Numbered from the stretch's first letter, positions 17,425 through 25,945 are shown. The stretch is DNA of 39,799 nt from Chloroflexota bacterium (GCA_011525385.1 WTGF01000027.1:1-39799), one strand, 5' to 3'. The notes: generated by a model from the sequence alone, not told the origin. Numbers and translations are program-made.

Positions 17425-18327
17425 ATGCGACTGACGCTGGCACGCAAAAAGATCGTCTGGGCTTATATCTTTCTGGCGATCCCGATCGTTTTCTTCGCTT
17501 ACATTCGGATTTATCCGGCGCTTTTCGCCTTCCAGATGAGCCTGCACGATTACAATCCGCTGGCGGCCGAGCAGCCTTACGTCGGTTTGGAAAACTACGA
17601 CAAGGTCTTTGAAGAATTGGGCAAGGACAAGTCGATTACGAAATCGGCCTTCCGAAACACAATCGCTTATGTGGGCCTGGGCGTGCCGATTCAGCTGTGC
17701 CTGGCGCTGTTCGTCGCCTTGATGCTGAACGAAATCCGCTTCATGAGCACCTTGTATCGCATCCTGTTTTTCTTGCCTTTCGTGACATCGACGATCGCCA
17801 TCGCCTGGGTGTTCCGCATGCTGTATCAGCCGCGCTTTGGTTTGTTCAATGTGATTTTGCAGATGCTGTCTTTGCCGCAACAGCCCTTCCTAAGGAGACC
17901 GGAGCAAGCTTTGCCATCGATACTGGCGCTGGTGATTTGGCAAGGAATGGGCTTCGCGGTGATTATTTTTCTGGCCGGGCTCAAGCAGATACCGCGCACT
18001 TATTACGAGGCGGCGGAGGTTGATGGGGCGAGCCGGTGGCACACCTTCCGCTATATCACGTTCCCGCTCTTGAACCCGAGCATCGTTTATCTGCTGGTTT
18101 TGCAGACGATTTCGTTTTTGCGCATGTTCGCGCCGGTGATTGCCATGACGGAGCAGGGAAGCGGCGGTCCGCTCAATTCGACGACGACGGTCGTGCTGCG
18201 GGTCTATCGCGAGGCTTTCCAGAGCTTCAATATGGGTTATGCGTCTTCGCTTACTGTGGTGCTGTTCGCGATGATTTTGGGCGTCACCATCATTCAACTC
18301 TCGATCACGTCACGGCGCATCAATTGA
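17425..18327 (+). CDS. Sugar ABC transporter permease (MalF/UgpA type)
   Basis: This inner-membrane subunit forms the sugar channel with the next gene's product. The 300-residue product has about six hydrophobic spans, starting at WAYIFLAIPIVFFAYI, and the EAA-loop motif YYEAAEVDGASRWHTFRYITFP that docks to the transport ATPase. It is typical of the CUT1 subfamily for oligosaccharides or glycerol-phosphate-like substrates. Ten bases separate it from the second permease. No ATPase gene is present, which is common in CUT1 systems that share an MsmK-like ATPase encoded elsewhere. Confidence 0.95.
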   Translation: MRLTLARKKIVWAYIFLAIPIVFFAYIRIYPALFAFQMSLHDYNPLAAEQPYVGLENYDKVFEELGKDKSITKSAFRNTIAYVGLGVPIQLCLALFVALMLNEIRFMSTLYRILFFLPFVTSTIAIAWVFRMLYQPRFGLFNVILQMLSLPQQPFLRRPEQALPSILALVIWQGMGFAVIIFLAGLKQIPRTYYEAAEVDGASRWHTFRYITFPLLNPSIVYLLVLQTISFLRMFAPVIAMTEQGSGGPLNSTTTVVLRVYREAFQSFNMGYASSLTVVLFAMILGVTIIQLSITSRRIN

Positions 18328-18337
18328 GGCGGGTGCA

Positions 18338-19231
18338 ATGGAATCCATCACGCCGTCAAACATATTCAAGGATCAGGGCCGCGTCCGGTCTGTGGGTAGA
18401 GCCGGCGATAGTTGGACGCACAAGTTCTTTTCCTATCTCTTGTTAACGCTGATCGCCTTCACGATGATCGTGCCTTTCATGTGGATGCTATCGACCTCGC
18501 TGAAGCCGGAGAAAGAGATTTTACGGCGCAATATATTCCCGATCGAGCCGACGATGGATAATTATGCGGAGGTCATCAACGAGACTGATCTGCCGCTGTG
18601 GTACAAGAATTCCTTCATTGTCGCGGTGATGAGCACGGTCAGCGTGGCCTTCTTTGACGCCTTGGCGGGCTTTGTCTTCGCCAAGTATGAATTTCCCGGC
18701 AAGCGTCCTATTTTCATTTTGTTTCTAACGTCGTTGATGGTGCCGACGGAGATGCTGCTGATCCCCTGGTTCATCATGTCGTCCAACCCACCGATAGGCG
18801 GTACCTGGGTCGATACTTATTGGGGCATCGCTTTTCCGGGCGTCATTACGGCAGCCGGCATCTTTTTGATGCGGCAGTTCATGCAAGGCGTTCCGGACGA
18901 GTTGCTCGATGCGGGCCGGATTGACGGCGTGAGCGAATTTGGGCTGTTTTGGCGGGTAGCGGTACCGTTGAGTTTGCCGGCCATCGGCGCGCTGTGCATT
19001 TTCAACTTCCTGGGCAATTGGAACGCCTTCATCTGGCCATTGATCGCGACATCGAGATCGGAGATGTTCACGTTGCCGGTGGGCATCCAACAGTTTTCAT
19101 CAGAAGCCGACACGCCCTGGAACTTAATTATGACCGGGGCGTCGCTTTCGGTGGTGCCGCTGCTGATTGTGGTTGTCATCTTTCAGCGTTACATCATTGA
19201 AGGCATCGCCTTGACCGGGTTGAAAGGCTAG
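18338..19231 (+). CDS. Sugar ABC transporter permease (MalG/UgpE type)
   Basis: This is the partner permease of the CUT1 importer, 297 residues, with six predicted spans, the LSTSLKPEKEI periplasmic signature and the EAA-type loop DELLDAGRIDGVSEFGLFWRVAVPLSLP. The ATG follows GAGGCGGG. It ends three bases before the lyase-like gene, so transport and that enzyme are probably made from one mRNA. Confidence 0.95.
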   Translation: MESITPSNIFKDQGRVRSVGRAGDSWTHKFFSYLLLTLIAFTMIVPFMWMLSTSLKPEKEILRRNIFPIEPTMDNYAEVINETDLPLWYKNSFIVAVMSTVSVAFFDALAGFVFAKYEFPGKRPIFILFLTSLMVPTEMLLIPWFIMSSNPPIGGTWVDTYWGIAFPGVITAAGIFLMRQFMQGVPDELLDAGRIDGVSEFGLFWRVAVPLSLPAIGALCIFNFLGNWNAFIWPLIATSRSEMFTLPVGIQQFSSEADTPWNLIMTGASLSVVPLLIVVVIFQRYIIEGIALTGLKG

Positions 19232-19234
19232 CAA

Positions 19235-20734
19235 TTGTCGAAGACATCGGGGAGTTTTCCGCATCCGCTCTACGAAAAATTCGTTCTCAAGCCCGCGTAT
19301 CAAGAGTCAACAGCATACTATTATGAACCCATGATGGCGGCCAATTTCGCCCATGCTGTCATGTTGTACCGCTGCGATGTGATATCGCTGGAAAACGCAA
19401 AGGCTTTGCTCACCGCCTTGCGGCAAGTGGAGGACGCCGGCATAGACCATGTCGTTTACCGGTCCGGCGTGGAGGACATGTTCTTCGCTATCGAAGGTCG
19501 CCTCATCGAGATCGCCGGGGGCGCTTCCGGCGGCAACTTGCAGTTGGCGCGCAGCCGCAATGACCTGGGTTATGCTTTGACGCGCCTGGCGTTGCGTTCT
19601 TTGATCCTGGAGACATTCGAAGAGCTACAGGCGTTCAGGGATGTTATGCGCCGATTTGCCTGCGAGCACCTGGAAACGCTTATGCCCGGCTATACGCATA
19701 CGCAGCCGGCACAGCCGACAACCATGGCGCATTATATTGCCGGCCTGTTATCCATTCTGGAGAGAGACAGCGCCCGCCTCCGCTTCGCTCACGAGACCAA
19801 TAACCAGAGTCCGCTGGGCGCCGCCGCGCTAACCGGAACGGGATTCCCCATCGATAGAGCGCTCAGCGCCAGGCTTCTGGGATTCGACAGCGTACAGCTT
19901 AGCACCTATGCCAGCATTGGCGCATGCGACAATTTGACCGACGTAGCCAATGCCCTGTCTTCACTGGGAGTCAATCTGTCAAGGTTTACGCATGATATGC
20001 TTTTCTGGGCGACGCGAGAAAGCGGCGCTATTCGCATTGACGACAGCTTCATTCAGATCAGTTCGATCATGCCGCAGAAACGGAATCCGGTTGTTCTCGA
20101 GCATTTGCGCGCGCGGATCAGCCGTATGATGGCATTGGCGAGCGGCATCGTCATTCAGTGTCACAACATCCCTTTTGGCGATACGCAGGATATAGAAGAC
20201 CCGATCTTGCCATTGCTGTTTGGATCATTGGAAACAGCTTCGGAAATACTGCAACTCTACGGCGCGGTTATCGACGCGCTGCAGGTGAACGTTGACCATT
20301 TGCGCGCGCGAGCGATCGCGGGATTCACAACTGTCACCGAATTGGCGGATACCCTGGTCAGGCAGTGCAAGCTGCCCTTCCGCGAGGCGCACGGCATTGT
20401 ATCTGAACTGGTGAGCTATGCGATGGAAAACGATCTTGCGCCGGCTGATCTAACTGCTGATATACTGCGTGATGTAGCCAGACGCGAATTCGATCTGGAG
20501 GTCGAACTATCGGAAGCGATGCTGAAAGGGGCGCTCGATCCAGGCGCTTTCGTCGAAGCCCGCAGCTTGCCCGGCGGCGCGGCGCCGAAGGCAACGTCAC
20601 AGGTTCTTGAGCGACAGGGAGTAGGCATAAAGCGAGACGCGCAGTGGCTGGCTGCTGCAAGGGAGAAGATCGCCGACGCGCAGTCCTTTCTCAGAAGCGA
20701 AATCGACGATATTTTGTCGACGTCCGCGGGATAA
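19235..20734 (+). CDS. Argininosuccinate-lyase-like enzyme of the fumarase/aspartase superfamily
   Basis: The superfamily removes an amine or related leaving group from a succinyl-type substrate, releasing fumarate. The 499-residue product matches argininosuccinate lyase in layout: RSRND at 106-110, THTQPAQPTT at 154-163, SPLGAAALTGTGFPIDR and the mobile catalytic loop SSIMPQKRNP at 276-285. Two conserved places differ from the true enzyme: EDMFFAIE where EDxHxAIE is usual, and LQLARSRND where LHTxRSRND is usual. The gene probably starts with TTG at 19235 after GAAAGG, in an operon with a sugar importer and far from any argG. A lyase acting on another substrate, possibly an N-succinyl compound, is therefore likely (inference). 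Confidence 0.85.
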   Translation: MSKTSGSFPHPLYEKFVLKPAYQESTAYYYEPMMAANFAHAVMLYRCDVISLENAKALLTALRQVEDAGIDHVVYRSGVEDMFFAIEGRLIEIAGGASGGNLQLARSRNDLGYALTRLALRSLILETFEELQAFRDVMRRFACEHLETLMPGYTHTQPAQPTTMAHYIAGLLSILERDSARLRFAHETNNQSPLGAAALTGTGFPIDRALSARLLGFDSVQLSTYASIGACDNLTDVANALSSLGVNLSRFTHDMLFWATRESGAIRIDDSFIQISSIMPQKRNPVVLEHLRARISRMMALASGIVIQCHNIPFGDTQDIEDPILPLLFGSLETASEILQLYGAVIDALQVNVDHLRARAIAGFTTVTELADTLVRQCKLPFREAHGIVSELVSYAMENDLAPADLTADILRDVARREFDLEVELSEAMLKGALDPGAFVEARSLPGGAAPKATSQVLERQGVGIKRDAQWLAAAREKIADAQSFLRSEIDDILSTSAG

Positions 20735-20758
20735 ATCGGATCGGCCGTCGGAGCGATG

Positions 20759-21499
20759 TCAGCCGCTTCCCGCCCCGTCGCCTTCCAAGGTCAGTAGATA
20801 GGCGACGATGTCGAAGATCTCGAGGTTGGTATAGATCTCCGACCAATTGTCGGGCATCAGTTCGGGGTCATAGTCTTCGACGACAATTTCCTTGGGATCC
20901 ACAATCGAGTTGTAGATGTATTCGGCGGCGCTTTGCCCTTCTACCCGGGTCAAGGCGCGGCTCTTGATATTCAGCAAGCCCGGGCCCACCAGTTTCTCTT
21001 CGCTGGTCGCGCTATGGCAATTGGCGCAGGAATACCCGGTTCCAGCCGTTTCCTGGAAAGTCTCGAAGAGAATGGCGCCCTTCTGCGGGTCGCGCATGGA
21101 GACCATGCGATCAAGCGGAGACAGAATCTCGGTGGCTGTCGGTTCCGGCGTCAAGGTTGGTTCCGGCGTGCTGGTGGCGGTTGGCTGCGGTGTATCCGTC
21201 GTAGTTGGCGGTATCGGCGTATCGGTGGGCAAACTTGTCGCTTTCAGAGTCGGGGCCGCGGCCTCTTGACCTATCGCCCGGGTTTCGGTCTCTGTTGGCG
21301 CTTGCCATACGGGAGTGGCTACAGTGCCACATCCAACCAGCAAGATAGCAAGGGCGATCCAGACGATGCCATAAATTTGCTTTAGCGGATGCCTACGCAA
21401 GTCTCGAATGCCGCAAGCGCGACTCAGGACAGAATCACCGGCGATTCTTTGACGATGCGACATCAGGTCTGGCGTAGTTTTTCGCGGCACTCTGGTCAT
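20759..21499 (-). CDS. Lipoprotein monoheme cytochrome c
   Basis: This is an electron carrier anchored outside the cytoplasmic membrane. The product has a hydrophobic signal (IVWIALAILLVGC) with a lipobox cysteine, a long Pro/Thr-rich linker (PTDTPIPPTTTDTPQPTATS region) and one cytochrome c domain with the haem site CANCH and a likely distal Met in ELMPDNW. The cytoplasmic leader before the signal is long if ATG 21499 is used. A TTG at 21400 would give a normal ~25-residue signal peptide, so the true start is uncertain. It is convergent with the lyase-like gene and has no oxidase or reductase genes beside it, so its redox partners are unknown. Confidence 0.85.
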   Translation of the reverse strand: MTRVPRKTTPDLMSHRQRIAGDSVLSRACGIRDLRRHPLKQIYGIVWIALAILLVGCGTVATPVWQAPTETETRAIGQEAAAPTLKATSLPTDTPIPPTTTDTPQPTATSTPEPTLTPEPTATEILSPLDRMVSMRDPQKGAILFETFQETAGTGYSCANCHSATSEEKLVGPGLLNIKSRALTRVEGQSAAEYIYNSIVDPKEIVVEDYDPELMPDNWSEIYTNLEIFDIVAYLLTLEGDGAGSG

Positions 21500-21511
21500 C
21501 CTGTCGTCCAA

Positions 21512-21925
21512 TTCAATTTGAGAAATTCGTCACAAATGGCTGCAAGCAACATTATCGCAAATGGTCAGCTGAAATTGTAGGGGAAAGGATCGCGAGATTA
21601 TGAGCAATCGCAGCAGATTTTCCTTAACCACCGAGGGGAGCGTAGGGAGCGTGCACACAGCCCTCCGACACTGACCGCCGACACCGCCCTACGCTATCAG
21701 CTGACCCGTTGCTATCGTGCCGCGTTACTTCAAACATGTCCTCTTCTCAAGCTCTTCGCAGGCCGAGAGATTTATCAGGATCAGAGGGCGCATCGGGCCG
21801 GTTCTGATCGCTTAAGACATCTCGTAACAAACTCTTAATCCGATAGATGTATGCTAAACTAGCCTTAAGCCTGCAGACAAGTATTCGAACAGATTGAAGG
21901 GATTTGGAAGAAAAGGAGCGGAGTC
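21512..21925. other. Intergenic region with interspersed repeat
   Basis: This gap separates the divergent cytochrome and peptide-binding protein genes. It contains AACCACCGAGG near 21624 and, at 21647-21694, a segment (CACACAGCCCTCCGACACTG and onward) almost identical to 14291-14337. The distal part (about 21820-21890) is AT-richer and probably holds the promoter of the binding protein gene, but I cannot choose a convincing -35/-10 pair. No gene is seen. Confidence 0.5.
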
Positions 21926-23719
21926 ATGAACAAATGGGTAATGCGGGTTCTGTTGATTTTTCTATTATTGCTTGCGCTGCCGACAAGCGCGCAAGAGTTT
22001 GAAGACGCGCCCGGACCGGGTTTGGGCGGTATTATAATCGACGCCAGCACGGCGGGCGATCCGGCGACATTCAATCCGCTCATCGGCAGCGATACCGCAT
22101 CCAGTTCTGTCTACGGCTTGCTGTATCCGGCTATTATTGGCGTCAGCCCGTACACCGGACTGGAAGAGCCGAATCTCGACGGCGCAATGGCAGCCGGTTG
22201 GGAATACGATGAGACCGGAACCGTACTGACTATCCATCTACGTCAGGACATCGCCTGGAACGATGGCACGCCGATCACATCCGCGGACTACATGTGGGCG
22301 GTTGAAGCGACGCGCAGCGGGCAAATCGACAGCCCGCGCGCCGGCATCTTCCAGACAATGGCGGATGGCACGCCAGCAGGCGGCAAGATCGTCAGCATTG
22401 AAGCGCCGGATGACTACACAGTGGTCGTGACCTTTTCCGAAGCGGACTGCATCTCCTTCAGCGACGTCAATGACATCACGCCTGTGCCCGCGCATGTATT
22501 CTCCGAGCTATATGGCGACAATTACGCCGCTATGATGGATGATCCGCGGCGGATCCCGACAGTATCCTTCGGTCCTTTCAAAGACGTCGAATTCGCTTCG
22601 GGCGAGCGCATCAGCTTGATCGCCGATCAAGCATATCCCGACGCCATCCTCGGTTATGTCAGCCCGGCCGAAAGCGTGACGCTGCAGGTAGCCGACGAGA
22701 ATATCGCGACCGAACGCTTCATCGCCGGCGAATTCACGATTATCGGCGTGCCCTCCATCCGTCAAGAAGACTTCCGGACCGATCCCGAGTTGCTGGAATT
22801 CCCCCGTTACGAATTCACGGGCAACGGTTTCACATTCTTCGGCATGAATCATGCCAATCCGGACAATCCGCAGCCCGGCTTCGATGAAGAGGGCAATCTG
22901 ATTCCGCAAGAGCCGCATCCGGTTTTGGGTGATCGGCTGGTGCGTCAGGCGATATCACACGCCGTTGATATGGATGCGCTGATCGAGGGCATCCGTGAAG
23001 GCAACGGTTTCAAGGTCGCCACGCATACCATCCCGACATCCTGGGTCTACAACCCTGACCTGCAATACGAATACAATCCCGAATTGGCGATGGAGAAACT
23101 GACACAGGCCGGCTGGATTGACGACGATGACGATCCAGATACGGCTCGCATTTGCCAGGATTGCCTCTTTGCGCGCGAGGTTGACGAGGCCTTCAACGGC
23201 AGCGAACTCACACTCGATTTGCACGTGCCGGCCGGCTCCGATATCGGCGAACAGATGGGCCTTTTCTTCCAGGCGGAGATGAACAAGGTCGGCTTTAAGG
23301 CCATCTTCGAGACGATAGACTGGGGAAGCGCCTTCCTGCCGGAACTGACGGGCCAGACCTTCGACATGAACATGTTGGGCTGGAGCCTGGGCTTGCCGGT
23401 GGATCCCGATGTTGCGTCTTTCTACTATCCGGAAGTGGACGTGCCCGGCTCGGGCTTCAATTTCGGCTCCTATTACAACGCCGAATTGATCGAATTGAAT
23501 GACCAAGCCCGGGTTGTGCCTGGCTGCGATGTGGAAACGCGCGCCGAGATCTACGCAAGAGTGCAGGAAATCCTATTCGAGGACATGCCGTATTTCTACA
23601 TGTATGTTTCCGAATCCATGACAGCGACGCAACCCGGACTCGGGAACTGGAATCCGACGCCGATCTCGCGCACGTATTCGCTTGATGCCTGGATAGCGCC
23701 GGAAGTGACGCAGCCCTAA
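21926..23719 (+). CDS. Oligopeptide-type ABC transporter substrate-binding protein (family 5)
   Basis: This receptor is for peptides or similar solutes of a Dpp/Opp-type importer. The 597-residue product begins with a signal peptide (VLLIFLLLLALPTSAQ) with no lipobox cysteine. It has the SBP_bac_5 landmarks: DPATFNPLIG, LTIHLRQDIAWNDGTPITSADYMWA, PVPAHVF, and the GDRLVRQAISHAVDMDALIEG block. The start is supported by AAAGGAG ten bases upstream. A UUCG-capped hairpin follows the gene before the permease. The ligand cannot be assigned; related proteins also bind nickel, glutathione or oligosaccharides. Confidence 0.94.
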   Translation: MNKWVMRVLLIFLLLLALPTSAQEFEDAPGPGLGGIIIDASTAGDPATFNPLIGSDTASSSVYGLLYPAIIGVSPYTGLEEPNLDGAMAAGWEYDETGTVLTIHLRQDIAWNDGTPITSADYMWAVEATRSGQIDSPRAGIFQTMADGTPAGGKIVSIEAPDDYTVVVTFSEADCISFSDVNDITPVPAHVFSELYGDNYAAMMDDPRRIPTVSFGPFKDVEFASGERISLIADQAYPDAILGYVSPAESVTLQVADENIATERFIAGEFTIIGVPSIRQEDFRTDPELLEFPRYEFTGNGFTFFGMNHANPDNPQPGFDEEGNLIPQEPHPVLGDRLVRQAISHAVDMDALIEGIREGNGFKVATHTIPTSWVYNPDLQYEYNPELAMEKLTQAGWIDDDDDPDTARICQDCLFAREVDEAFNGSELTLDLHVPAGSDIGEQMGLFFQAEMNKVGFKAIFETIDWGSAFLPELTGQTFDMNMLGWSLGLPVDPDVASFYYPEVDVPGSGFNFGSYYNAELIELNDQARVVPGCDVETRAEIYARVQEILFEDMPYFYMYVSESMTATQPGLGNWNPTPISRTYSLDAWIAPEVTQP

Positions 23720-23740
23720 GAAAACCAAACTTTGAAGTAT

Positions 23741-23760
23741 CGGAGAGCTTCGGCTCTCCG
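23741..23760 (+). terminator. UUCG-capped intercistronic hairpin
   Basis: An 8-bp perfect stem (CGGAGAGC with GCTCTCCG) closes an exceptionally stable TTCG tetraloop, 21 bases after the binding-protein stop and 47 bases before the permease start. There is no T run. It probably protects the upstream message and lowers expression of the permeases. Confidence 0.65.
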
Positions 23761-23807
23761 GTGCTTCGTCGGTCAAGCGCGGCAGTCGATTCAATAGGCA
23801 ACAAGGT

Positions 23808-24887
23808 ATGCAACGGTACATCGTCCGTCGCCTCCTGCAAGCCATACCCACGTTCTTTGGCATTACGATCATCGTCTATTTCATCATGCTGCTGGCGCCC
23901 GGCGATCCGGTTGCCTTGATGACTTTTGATCCCAGCATCAGGCAGGACGAGCGCGAACGCCTGGCTATCAAACTCGGGGTCAACGATCCCTTTCATATTC
24001 AATACTTGCGCTGGCTGATCGGCGATGACTGGATGCTGGTTGACAGCAATGCCGATGGCGAGGTCGATTCCTGGGGCGACAACTACGGCATCTTGCGCGG
24101 TGATTTCGGCAGTTCATTCAAGTTTCGCGGATCGAACCCGCTGGAATTGATCAGCCAGCGGCTGGGCGCCACAATCGAGTTAAACATCGCCGTCGTTCTG
24201 ATTGGCGTGACTGGCGGGCTGCTGATCGGCGTGATGGCTGCGGTGCAGCGCGGTCGCGCTTTCGACAAGTCATCAAGGATCTTCGCGGTACTCGGGGATT
24301 CTGTGCCGGTTTTCTGGTTTGCCCTGTTGGCGATCATGCTGATGGGCCTGGTTTTGCCACGGGCATTGGAACCCTATGGCATCGGCGATGGCAGCCCCAT
24401 CTTGCCAATGGGAGGTCGCTGCCCGCCGGTTCGCGGGGGTTGCCCGCCAATCTATGCGCGCCTGCACTACATGATCTTGCCGGTGCTGGTCAGCGCCCTG
24501 GGACCGATCGCCGGCTGGTCGCGCTTCATGCGGGCGTCAATGCTGGAAACAATCAATAGCGATTACATCCGCACCGCCCAAGCCAAGGGCTTGACCGGGC
24601 GCGGCGTTTGGATTCGGCATGGGCTGCGCAACGCTATCATTCCGCTGATGGTGTTTTTGGGTCCGCTGATGTTTGGGTTGATCGGCGGCTCAGTCATTAT
24701 CGAGCGCATATTTTCCTGGCCCGGGATCGGCCTGCTGCTATTTGATTCCGTTGTCAGTCGCGACTATCCCGTCGTGATGACATCGGTGGTCATCGGATCT
24801 ATATTGGCGATGTTGGGTTACATCGCGGCAGATATTCTTTACGCCCTGTCCGACCCTCGCGTTCGCTTCTCCGGAGCGAGACCATGA
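23808..24887 (+). CDS. Peptide ABC transporter permease (DppB/OppB type)
   Basis: This is one half of the transport channel. The 359-residue product begins with the family N-terminus MQRYIVRRLLQAIPTFFGIT, has APGDP after the first span and GDFGSSF after the extracytoplasmic loop, and carries the EAA-type motif YIRTAQAKGLTGRGVWIRHGLRNAIIP. Two unusual parts are the DxNxDGxxD loop at 79-90, which resembles an EF-hand, and a Cys-Pro-Pro pair at 205 and 212 in GGRCPPVRGGCPP. Its stop overlaps the start of the next permease by four bases (ATGA). Confidence 0.95.
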   Translation: MQRYIVRRLLQAIPTFFGITIIVYFIMLLAPGDPVALMTFDPSIRQDERERLAIKLGVNDPFHIQYLRWLIGDDWMLVDSNADGEVDSWGDNYGILRGDFGSSFKFRGSNPLELISQRLGATIELNIAVVLIGVTGGLLIGVMAAVQRGRAFDKSSRIFAVLGDSVPVFWFALLAIMLMGLVLPRALEPYGIGDGSPILPMGGRCPPVRGGCPPIYARLHYMILPVLVSALGPIAGWSRFMRASMLETINSDYIRTAQAKGLTGRGVWIRHGLRNAIIPLMVFLGPLMFGLIGGSVIIERIFSWPGIGLLLFDSVVSRDYPVVMTSVVIGSILAMLGYIAADILYALSDPRVRFSGARP

Positions 24888-25810
24888 CTAAAGACCGGTC
24901 CGCAGTCAGGATAGCGAAACTCAAGCGCCGTCATGACGACGGGTTTACGCCATCGCTGAACCTCTACCAGAAAGCCTTTCGGCGCATTCGCAGCGACCGC
25001 CCCACCCTGCTGGCTATGGCGGTACTTGTCGTCTTTGTCCTGTTGGCGCTTTTCGCGCCTTTCCTCAGCGAGACCATTTTTCAAGTCGACCAAGTGACAC
25101 AGGCGGTGCGCAACAAGTATCTGCCGCTATTTTCCGAAGGTCATGTCTTGGGAACCGACGAGTTGGGGCGGGATCACCTCAGCAGATTGCTCTACGGCGG
25201 ACGGATTTCACTGGGAATCGGCGGAGCAGCCGCGGTATTGTCACTGGGCATTGGCATTGTGGTCGGGGTGTTTGCCGGCTTCTACGGCGGAATCGCGGAC
25301 GATTTGATCAACTGGTTCATGATCACTCTCAATTCCATACCGGGGCTCTACCTGTTGATCATTATTACTACGCTGCTGTCGCCAGCCCCATTGACGCTGG
25401 TGCTGATCTTCGGCATGTTGGGCTGGACCGGCACGACGCGCCTGGTTCGCGCGGAGACCTATTCCATCAAAGAACGCGAATACATTATCGCAGCCCGCGC
25501 CATGGGCGCATCCAACTGGCGAATTATGTTCATCCATATCGTACCCAATATCTTTTCTTTGCTGATCATCACCTTGTCTCAGGCCATCGGCGGCCTGATT
25601 TTAGCCGAGTCCGCACTTAGTTTTCTGGGATTCGGCGTACAACCACCGACGCCGACTTGGGGCAATATGCTGAGCGGCGGCCTGGAATACGCGCGCAAGG
25701 CGCCACATCTGGTCTATTTGCCGGGGCTGCTGATCACCACTACGGTGTTTTGCCTGTACTTGATCGGCGACGGCCTGCGCGACGCATTTGATCCGAAAAT
25801 TGCCGATTGA
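24884..25810 (+). CDS. Peptide ABC transporter permease (DppC/OppC type)
   Basis: This is the second half of the Dpp/Opp-type channel, 308 residues. The N-terminal OppC-type region is followed by a first span (TLLAMAVLVVFVLLALFAPF), then HVLGTDELGRDHLSRLLYGGRISL, the standard DppC signature, and the EAA motif EYIIAARAMGASNWRIMFIHIVPN. GFGVQPPTPTWGNML near the C-terminus is also typical. No DppD/DppF ATPase genes follow; the next gene is rpsT behind its own promoter. Confidence 0.95.
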   Translation: MTKDRSAVRIAKLKRRHDDGFTPSLNLYQKAFRRIRSDRPTLLAMAVLVVFVLLALFAPFLSETIFQVDQVTQAVRNKYLPLFSEGHVLGTDELGRDHLSRLLYGGRISLGIGGAAAVLSLGIGIVVGVFAGFYGGIADDLINWFMITLNSIPGLYLLIIITTLLSPAPLTLVLIFGMLGWTGTTRLVRAETYSIKEREYIIAARAMGASNWRIMFIHIVPNIFSLLIITLSQAIGGLILAESALSFLGFGVQPPTPTWGNMLSGGLEYARKAPHLVYLPGLLITTTVFCLYLIGDGLRDAFDPKIAD

Positions 25811-25870
25811 GATTCCCACGCGACTTGCCAGCGGCAATTCGGCGAAGCAAAATTGTGGGTGTTGCAAGTA

Positions 25871-25945
25871 AGCGCCCCTACCGGCTGTCAGGTGTTTGTT
25901 GTTCTTTATTTCAATCGACTTCAATATACTACCTCTGTGAACGCG
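25871..25945 (+). repeat. Repeat segment shared with 15571-15640
   Basis: From CCCTACCGG through GTCAGGTGTTTGTTGTTCTTT and on to an ATACTACC-like end, this stretch matches 15572 onward at most positions by eye (CCTTACTGG, GTCAAGTGATTGTTGTTCTTT). In both places it starts at the CCTAC/CTTAC tail of a palindromic element and ends just upstream of a candidate promoter. Confidence 0.5.

Noticed and set aside
24042..24077. Reading the DxNxDG loop as a dockerin or a fused calcium-binding domain
   Set aside because: There is only one loop without flanking helices and it lies inside a standard permease; it is at most a single calcium site.
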